A stretch of 64,000 nt of DNA, taken from the NCBI GenBank assembly GCA_002892395.1, contig NBBL01000009.1:1-64000 (forward strand), written 5' to 3'. Every line of letters begins with the position of its first letter. The first letter of the stretch is position 1. The stretch is from Lachnospiraceae bacterium (GTDB lineage: Bacteria; Bacillota; Clostridia; Lachnospirales; Lachnospiraceae). Below the pieces are notes generated by a model. That model worked only from the letters and a program-made list of their open reading frames with translations. It was not told where the DNA came from and searched no databases. A program made the translations under genes and the position numbers. This document shows, in pieces, positions 57,970-64,000 of the stretch.

Positions 57970-60900
57970 CTAATTGTCATCACTGCTTTCATCCGACTCA
58001 TCAGAAATGTAAATGATCTTTTCCTGTTCCCTTCTTTTTCTCCTGATAAACCAGATAACGAGAAGAATAAAGAAAAGCGTCAGCAGTACCGCAACCGTAA
58101 CCGGATTTTTAATAAACTCTACCAAACGGTCAAATAGGGACTTCTGTTTCAGCGTTTCCTGATTTGTAACATATTTTGCAGTGGCTTTCATTGTATAGCT
58201 GTATTTACTTTCCTCCCCATCAGTTTCCGGCGGACGATCTGAATAAATCGCCTGTACCGCTTTCGCTTCTACCGACGGGAGATTCACTACTCCTGCATAA
58301 ATGGCCTTGCAGTCTGCTACCCGCATTTCTCCGACTGCTTTTAGCTTCCGGTAAACAATGTCGTTTTCTGTATAAGCGTTTCCATCCCATTTGATCTCAT
58401 CGATGTGGTAATCCTCTGCTGACACACCGATCATCTTTAAAACGTCTTCTTCGTAGCCCCTTAGAGGGGCATCCTCCGGTAAGGGAATTTCTTTTCCATT
58501 CAGATCGAATACATTGGCATCATAATTTGTTACGGTGATCGGAAAAGTAAAGCCCTGAATCCAATGTGGATCTGTAAAGCTCTTTTCTGATAATGGGACT
58601 TCCACCTCTACTTTTTCCCCTGTTACCGTGTCTTTTACCGAAAGCTTAGCAGCTTCCGGAATATTAGACCCAATGGGGACATCGGAATACGTAATGATAT
58701 CAGATACCGGTTCTTTTCTGGCGTCCAACGCCGTTTTTATAATTTGATATGATTTTAAATAATAACGACTCCCTCCCTCCTTCATTTCCTGATCTGGCTT
58801 ATGATTTTCTTCCGCATCGGTAAAGGCTGCCGAAGTTACAACCTTGATATTTCCAGTCGCTTCTTCATTTTTTTTCTTGGTCTGTACTTCATAATTAACT
58901 GTATCTAAAACATAGATTGTTCCATTTACCGTAATCGACGGAGCAAATTCCAGATTCTGTTTCTCTACATCTGCCGTATCCGTAACGTATATTTTTTCTC
59001 GATACTGCACATCCTCTTCCTTCAAAAATTTATCGTAAGATGCAGCAAAAGCAGTCTTACCATTAAGTACTGTTGTTCCTATAAGGATCATCCCAAGTAT
59101 CAATCCAGCCCTTTTGAGGGAACTTGAGCCTCCCCCCTTTGGTGGGTCATCTTTCGGCCCGTTTCCTTTCTTCTTGTAGCGACACAAAACTGCGATTAAA
59201 GCACTGAGCGATCCTAAGAACATTACGAGCAGCCATCCAAGCGGGAAATCATCTCCTGTCTTCGCAGAAAGATCAATTACAGAACCATCGTACAGAAGTT
59301 TCGCCTGTCCCATCCCTCGAATCTTGGATTGAAACTCTGCCGTGATCTTCCCTTTCTTTTGTTCCACGATCGGAACTTTTCTATTAACCGCCAGGAACGT
59401 ATAGCTGTTCGTAGTATCTTGGTAAAATCTGTCATCCCCATTTAAAAGCTCTGCATTCCCTGTTTGTGGTACTCTGATCTGATATTCTCTATTGAGAGCT
59501 TCATAGCCTTCAGGTGCATCCAGTTCCGTTACTGTAATGGTCTGCGCAAAAGGAACCGATACATGGAATACAGTATCGCCTTTTTCTTTGGTAACGGACA
59601 AGCGCTTTCCGTCCTCTCCAATCGCCTTAAATGCAGCGCCCGGCAGATCCTTCCCATCTTCGTCAACCTTGCGGATACGAATAGAGTAGTCTGTACTGCC
59701 TCCGTGATGACCTCCTTCCGGTGTCTTTATATTCTCTGCTGTCACGGTCAGAAGATCCGCATAGCTGTTGACACTTATGGTTACATCTTCCATCTTTTTA
59801 TAACCACTTGGTGCTTTTGTCTCCCGAAGAGTATACTTTTCTCCGGCAATCAGTTTCTCATAAATCCTATGCGCCTCCTTTGTTGATGTCCATTTATCAA
59901 CCACCATTCCTTTTGAATCTGCAAGCTCAAATTCAGCTCCGGCAAGCGGAAGATTATTTCCCTGACTTACCTTTAAAATTTCTACTTTCGTTACATCATT
60001 GCGCATTTCCACGTAATTTGGAGTACCATCCTTATTCACTGTAAAGATCACATCTCGAGCATACGCATAACCCGGACGTGGATTCAGTTCTATAAGACGA
60101 TATTCTTCTCCTGCCAGAAGCTTTCCTTTGATCTCGTGAGATCTATTTCCGGAAGTCCATTGTTCGATTATGTTTCCGCTTCGATCACGTAGCTGCATTT
60201 TATTTCCGGGAAGCTCTTCTTCTCCGCTTATTGCCTTTTTGGATAGAATTACATCTGTCGGCTTATCCTCCATCAGTACGGGATCAATCTTGCCATCTGT
60301 GCTCACCGTAAATCTAACGTCATTTGCATAAGCATATCCGGGAGCCGGCTTTATTTCTCGCAGCCAATAGCTTTTCCCCGCAACAAGAACTTTTTCAAAA
60401 AAATGGAAGCTCTCTGCCGTTTGGAAAATAAGTCCTTTGCCCCGATAAAGAACCGGTGTCTTATCTTCATTTAAAATCTGGAGTGTACTTCCTACCACGG
60501 CCTTTCCGCGTTCTGCATCCGAAGCAGTCGCCTCATACGCATTTTTGTAAATCCGAACTTTGGTCGTATCATCCACCATATCTACATGGTCAATGCTTCC
60601 GTCATGACTGACTTTAAATTTGATCTCATTTGCAATCACGAAACCATCCGGTGCAACTGTCTCACGGAGTGTATACTCCTTGTCCGCAATCAGTTTCCCG
60701 ATCACTTCATGCGGTTTTTCCGTGGAAGTCCAGCTCTCAATGAGCTTTCCTGTCTTATCTGCAATTTCAAGTTTTGCTCCTGGAAGCTCTTCCTGATTTG
60801 TGATGTCTTTTTTCGATACAAACAGATGTGTCGGCTTGTTTTCCATCACAATGCGATCGGTGATTCCATCTTGATTGACAGTAAACATAATATCTTCCGC

Positions 60901-63900
60901 ATAGGCATAGCCGTCCACAGGCATTCTTTCTCTCAGCGTATAACTCTCGCCGGGAATCAATCCTTGTATTTCGTGCGGCTTACCGCTAGACAGCCATTCA
61001 TCGACTGTCCTTCCATGCTGATTGATCACTTGCAATTTGTTGCCGGGAAGTTCTTCCCCAGTTAAAATATCTGTTTTACTGACTGATACTTTGGTTCTCT
61101 TGTCATAGCCACCTACAGCACAGATCCCTGCATTTTCACCCAGCGTGAAACTAAATTGGTTACTGAGTCGTTCCTCTCCATCTGTATATTTTGTGGTTTC
61201 TTTCAGGAAATAGTTGCCTCCCTTTATAAAGATTTGTCTCTTTGAACTGTCTTTCACACTTCGATTAAACCATGCACTGCTTCCTTCCTCTCCAATCACT
61301 CCTTTTTCACCATGACTTATGACAGTATTGCTGTCTTCTCTCCTGACTTCATAAGAACAATTTCTGAAGTTCGCCGGATCGATCGTAATATATTCATTTC
61401 CTGCAAGCGTAAGAATATCACCGCTTTTTATCACGCCTGTTCGGCTTCCTTTGTATGCATAGCTTCCTGCTAGTTCATCCCCGCGTTCGCTCCAAAGACG
61501 AATAGTAAACCGAGACTCTTCTGCGCGGTGTTGTTCCGCTCCGGAACCGGTCAGTTCATTATAGATCGTTAACATGTTCTCTTTTTTAACCGGTATCTGC
61601 TTAACACTCTGGAACGTCTTTCCTCCTACACTAATCGTGACATGAAGCGACGTCGCATCGACGCCTTTTTCGATGGCAGATGCAAATGATACCTCTTTCT
61701 GCGTATACGGTGCTACTTTTTGAACACTCCAGAAAACGTTGTTTCCTACCGCCGTTCCCTGGTATGGATCAAGCACGGACGCCGTATTATCAAGCTCCGC
61801 CTTCACTGTCATATCTGCCGGAACAGGCAACGGATTGTAGCATATGATCGTATTGATAACTGCCTGTGTCTCGGTAAGTGGCTCTCCATCCTGACCGTTT
61901 CTATTTTTCATCAGTATAATCGGATTCTCAGGGCTCACACAATTATCGATTGTTTGCTCCATATTCTCTTCTGAAGGTACATACTTAAATAACACATTCC
62001 CTTCTTCATCCGTCACTTGTAATTGAAGGCTGCTGGCTGTCCGCCCATCATATAAAAATTCATCTCCATCAAAATGGATTCTTCTCGTGAGCTTTGCTGT
62101 CACCAAATCACTACCATCGGAATAAAGCGTGTGTTCCACAAACGTATAAATACTATTTTCTTTTAGCCCATCCGTTTTGTTAATCACATGGGATCCGTCG
62201 GTTCCGGTAAATCGGAGAACTTCCGCTCCTGTTTCGTCGAGGACTGCTACTTCCGTCTTCCGGATGATACGCGCATTCACAGTAATAGCCGCAATCGAAT
62301 CTTGATCCGGATTATCAAGGCTTTCTTTTACTTTCGTCACCTTAATGAGGGAAAGATTATTAGAGAGCTCCGTAAGGGATCGTCCATCACCCGATACCGT
62401 TATAAGAACCGGCTTCATCAAGTTATATCCGATTGGTGCTTTTTTCTCGATAAGGGCATAGCTTTGTCCTGCAATCAACCCCTCCACAAGATGACCGCCT
62501 TCCTCATCAGAACTTACCCACTCCTCAAACAGCTCTTTCGGATCATAGGAAAATTTTCCGTCCTCTGTTATGGCATGTATCGGGTATAGGGCAAGCACAG
62601 CGCCGTTAATGAAAGCACCGTCGGTTCCGGCATCATTTAACTTCGTCAAATCCTTTTTCTCAATGTGGAATTTCGTTTTTTCATCCTCTACATGGATCTC
62701 ATTTAACGCAAATTCAATCAACGGATCTCTGGTGTAATCCTCCTTTCCATCGTGAAACCGGAAGCTGTAAACTGTAGTATTTGCTGCATAACCGCTCGGC
62801 GGAACTACCTCTCGTACCTTAAAAGTATACGGAACAATCGTTCCATCTGATTGAACGGTTCCAACCGGAAGATCGTTGACTGTCACCGTTCCATTTGTAT
62901 CTGTAACCTGCTTCGGGAAGCCTTCTAATGACTTTCCCTTTTCATCAAAAGCGTTAAGTTCAAAAACAGCACCGGTAAGCTTCCTGCCTGCGGTATCTGT
63001 CTTGTTGATGACAAACTTTCCGCGAATCGGGCGGTTCACTGCTTCTACTAGTTCTATCCCTCCCTCATAGTTAATTTTAAGCGGTTCGATCGCTTTGTAA
63101 TAGCGCACCGCCTGTGTCTCAACAAGGAAGTATGTACCGCTTTGCAGATGATGAATGTAGTGCGGTCTTAAATCTCCTTTCTGGAAACCGTCTGGAATCA
63201 AACCATTGATCAGATCTCTCTCCGTATAAACACCATCGGCTCCGGATGTCCATTCTTCAACCAGATACTCATCTGTCTTTATGAGTTTTCCGTTGGAATC
63301 TGCCTTGTAAAGAGCCAACTTATTTCCGGCAAATTCCTTCCCTGTCACAGCTGATTTCTTTGCAACTATGAGCGCACTCTCTTCATTTGTCACATCATGA
63401 AGCTGGATATCTGCAATATCTTGAACCCTAATGACACGTGGTACAATTTCTGCATAACCTTCCGGGGCCTTTTCTTCAACCAGCACAAGCTTCATATTGG
63501 CCGGAAGATAGTCAAACCTCCGCATCCCATCTGCCGAAAGCCATGCGTTCGCATGGTCAGTGACAGATAATTCTGTGTAATCAAATTTATAGCTGTAGCT
63601 GAATCCTTTCCCGTTATACCGCACATTAACTAGGACGGTTTTTCCTGTTTCTTCAATTGAAAGCTTCATGTTTACGACAGCTGGATATTTTTCTGTAATA
63701 CTGCCTGCTGCTCTTGCATCGATCAGATCAAGTTTTGTCACTCGAGCGTTTCTTACAGAGACCCATTTAAGAATCTTTTTCTGACCGATCATATCTTTAT
63801 AAGCAGCTTTAAACCCATCTCGATCTTCTCGGCTCATATTGGTCGGAAAGGTGACAGTTTCGTTCCCAGTTACGATGCGGCCTCCATTTTGCAAAACCCA

Positions 63901-63987
63901 GACATTAGAATCCTCATGATCTCGTGTCGCCGTACGTTCGACGGGGAAAACAAATCCCGTTCCGGTGATTCCGTAGGTGGAATACAT
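57970..63987 (-). CDS. giant CnaB-repeat (SpaA-like) surface protein fused to a second anchored protein; 5' end outside window
   Basis: The frame is open for 2005 residues from the ATG at 63987, and in-frame coding continues to the window edge (Glu-Phe-Glu-Lys before Met) without a ribosome binding site, so the true start is further right. Nine or so CnaB/SpaA-like domains carry the repeat pattern with ELPGNKLQV, SYTLRE and GYAYA. Lys and Glu in each could form isopeptide bonds. Near residue 1577 a sorting-like motif (SAKTGDD), a hydrophobic helix and a basic tail would end a normal SpaA protein. The chain instead continues through a signal-peptide-like segment (LKRAGLILGMILIGTTVLNG, then AFAAS) into a second domain with its own C-terminal membrane helix. 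The fusion is discussed under findings. Confidence 0.8.
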   Translation of the reverse strand: MYSTYGITGTGFVFPVERTATRDHEDSNVWVLQNGGRIVTGNETVTFPTNMSREDRDGFKAAYKDMIGQKKILKWVSVRNARVTKLDLIDARAAGSITEKYPAVVNMKLSIEETGKTVLVNVRYNGKGFSYSYKFDYTELSVTDHANAWLSADGMRRFDYLPANMKLVLVEEKAPEGYAEIVPRVIRVQDIADIQLHDVTNEESALIVAKKSAVTGKEFAGNKLALYKADSNGKLIKTDEYLVEEWTSGADGVYTERDLINGLIPDGFQKGDLRPHYIHHLQSGTYFLVETQAVRYYKAIEPLKINYEGGIELVEAVNRPIRGKFVINKTDTAGRKLTGAVFELNAFDEKGKSLEGFPKQVTDTNGTVTVNDLPVGTVQSDGTIVPYTFKVREVVPPSGYAANTTVYSFRFHDGKEDYTRDPLIEFALNEIHVEDEKTKFHIEKKDLTKLNDAGTDGAFINGAVLALYPIHAITEDGKFSYDPKELFEEWVSSDEEGGHLVEGLIAGQSYALIEKKAPIGYNLMKPVLITVSGDGRSLTELSNNLSLIKVTKVKESLDNPDQDSIAAITVNARIIRKTEVAVLDETGAEVLRFTGTDGSHVINKTDGLKENSIYTFVEHTLYSDGSDLVTAKLTRRIHFDGDEFLYDGRTASSLQLQVTDEEGNVLFKYVPSEENMEQTIDNCVSPENPIILMKNRNGQDGEPLTETQAVINTIICYNPLPVPADMTVKAELDNTASVLDPYQGTAVGNNVFWSVQKVAPYTQKEVSFASAIEKGVDATSLHVTISVGGKTFQSVKQIPVKKENMLTIYNELTGSGAEQHRAEESRFTIRLWSERGDELAGSYAYKGSRTGVIKSGDILTLAGNEYITIDPANFRNCSYEVRREDSNTVISHGEKGVIGEEGSSAWFNRSVKDSSKRQIFIKGGNYFLKETTKYTDGEERLSNQFSFTLGENAGICAVGGYDKRTKVSVSKTDILTGEELPGNKLQVINQHGRTVDEWLSSGKPHEIQGLIPGESYTLRERMPVDGYAYAEDIMFTVNQDGITDRIVMENKPTHLFVSKKDITNQEELPGAKLEIADKTGKLIESWTSTEKPHEVIGKLIADKEYTLRETVAPDGFVIANEIKFKVSHDGSIDHVDMVDDTTKVRIYKNAYEATASDAERGKAVVGSTLQILNEDKTPVLYRGKGLIFQTAESFHFFEKVLVAGKSYWLREIKPAPGYAYANDVRFTVSTDGKIDPVLMEDKPTDVILSKKAISGEEELPGNKMQLRDRSGNIIEQWTSGNRSHEIKGKLLAGEEYRLIELNPRPGYAYARDVIFTVNKDGTPNYVEMRNDVTKVEILKVSQGNNLPLAGAEFELADSKGMVVDKWTSTKEAHRIYEKLIAGEKYTLRETKAPSGYKKMEDVTISVNSYADLLTVTAENIKTPEGGHHGGSTDYSIRIRKVDEDGKDLPGAAFKAIGEDGKRLSVTKEKGDTVFHVSVPFAQTITVTELDAPEGYEALNREYQIRVPQTGNAELLNGDDRFYQDTTNSYTFLAVNRKVPIVEQKKGKITAEFQSKIRGMGQAKLLYDGSVIDLSAKTGDDFPLGWLLVMFLGSLSALIAVLCRYKKKGNGPKDDPPKGGGSSSLKRAGLILGMILIGTTVLNGKTAFAASYDKFLKEEDVQYREKIYVTDTADVEKQNLEFAPSITVNGTIYVLDTVNYEVQTKKKNEEATGNIKVVTSAAFTDAEENHKPDQEMKEGGSRYYLKSYQIIKTALDARKEPVSDIITYSDVPIGSNIPEAAKLSVKDTVTGEKVEVEVPLSEKSFTDPHWIQGFTFPITVTNYDANVFDLNGKEIPLPEDAPLRGYEEDVLKMIGVSAEDYHIDEIKWDGNAYTENDIVYRKLKAVGEMRVADCKAIYAGVVNLPSVEAKAVQAIYSDRPPETDGEESKYSYTMKATAKYVTNQETLKQKSLFDRLVEFIKNPVTVAVLLTLFFILLVIWFIRRKRREQEKIIYISDESDESSDDN

Positions 63988-64000
63988 CTTTTCAAACTCA

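Larger units (their letters stand above)
40567..64000. mobile_element. left part of an AT-rich integrative, probably conjugative, element
   Basis: From the serine recombinase onward the genes are AT-richer than the host and typical of Clostridia conjugative elements: topoisomerase III, a giant methylase-helicase, a class B sortase, a resolvase, a ParA-like protein and CnaB-repeat surface protein. All are on the minus strand. The right end, relaxase, coupling protein and type IV secretion genes are not in the window, so transfer ability is inferred. Confidence 0.75.

Noticed and set aside
59230-59270. Classical LPxTG sorting signal in the surface protein
   Set aside because: The sequence is Ser-Ala-Lys-Thr-Gly; it resembles a sorting motif by position but does not match LPxTG, so I report it only as degenerate.

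Overview
The window looks like a chromosomal stretch from a Gram-positive anaerobe of the Clostridia, most probably Lachnospiraceae. The evidence is the conserved order DUF1653-uvrC-hprK-murB-whiA-HPr-dnaE-pfkA, a lysyl-tRNA synthetase with a C-terminal tRNA-binding domain, DUF6145, DUF1846 and DUF3784 proteins, strong GGAGG ribosome binding sites and sigma-A promoters. No 16S rRNA is present, so the family is an inference.

Layout. (1) 1-3056, minus strand: the end of a type I restriction-modification locus (hsdS partial, hsdM, a small HTH protein). (2) 3371-4401: a Bcp-type peroxiredoxin and a detached tRNA-binding domain that reads like the displaced 3' end of a lysS gene. (3) About 4403-15151: an AT-richer island with a Tn916-type integrase, an Xis-like protein, a three-gene cluster containing an EEP-fold hydrolase (one gene frameshifted), XRE regulators, an IS256-family insertion, a DUF4143 ATPase and a DUF3784 membrane protein. 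It seems to have entered lysS and to supply the present lysS 3' end. (4) 14610-29315, minus strand, GC-richer housekeeping genes: lysS-greA, dusB-DUF6145, pfkA-dnaE, and a crh-like HPr-whiA-murB-hprK-uvrC-DUF1653 operon. (5) 29576-40390: DUF1846 protein (plus), ftsH, a candidate non-coding RNA of about 570 nt with its own promoter and terminator, a lipoprotein with a 15-residue repeat, an M18 aminopeptidase, tRNA-Leu(TAG), a LysR regulator (plus), a radical SAM protein and a second lipoprotein. (6) 40567-64000: the left part of an AT-rich integrative, probably conjugative, element. It holds a large serine recombinase, topoisomerase III, a 2.77-kaa methylase-helicase fusion, a class B sortase, a serine resolvase/HipA-like kinase operon, a ParA-like protein and a giant CnaB-repeat surface protein whose 5' end lies beyond the window.

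How the parts work together. The housekeeping block covers replication, repair, glycolysis and its HPr kinase control, peptidoglycan precursor synthesis and translation. The element block pairs DNA processing with a surface-display system (sortase plus CnaB proteins) typical of Clostridia conjugative elements; no type IV secretion gene is visible, and those genes are presumably to the right of the window.

Most notable signals: the promoter-to-terminator RNA at 33147-33751, the lysS 3'-end exchange, the surface protein with an internal signal peptide and a relic ribosome binding site, the paired palindromes around the ATPase promoter, and the resolvase-linked HipA operon.
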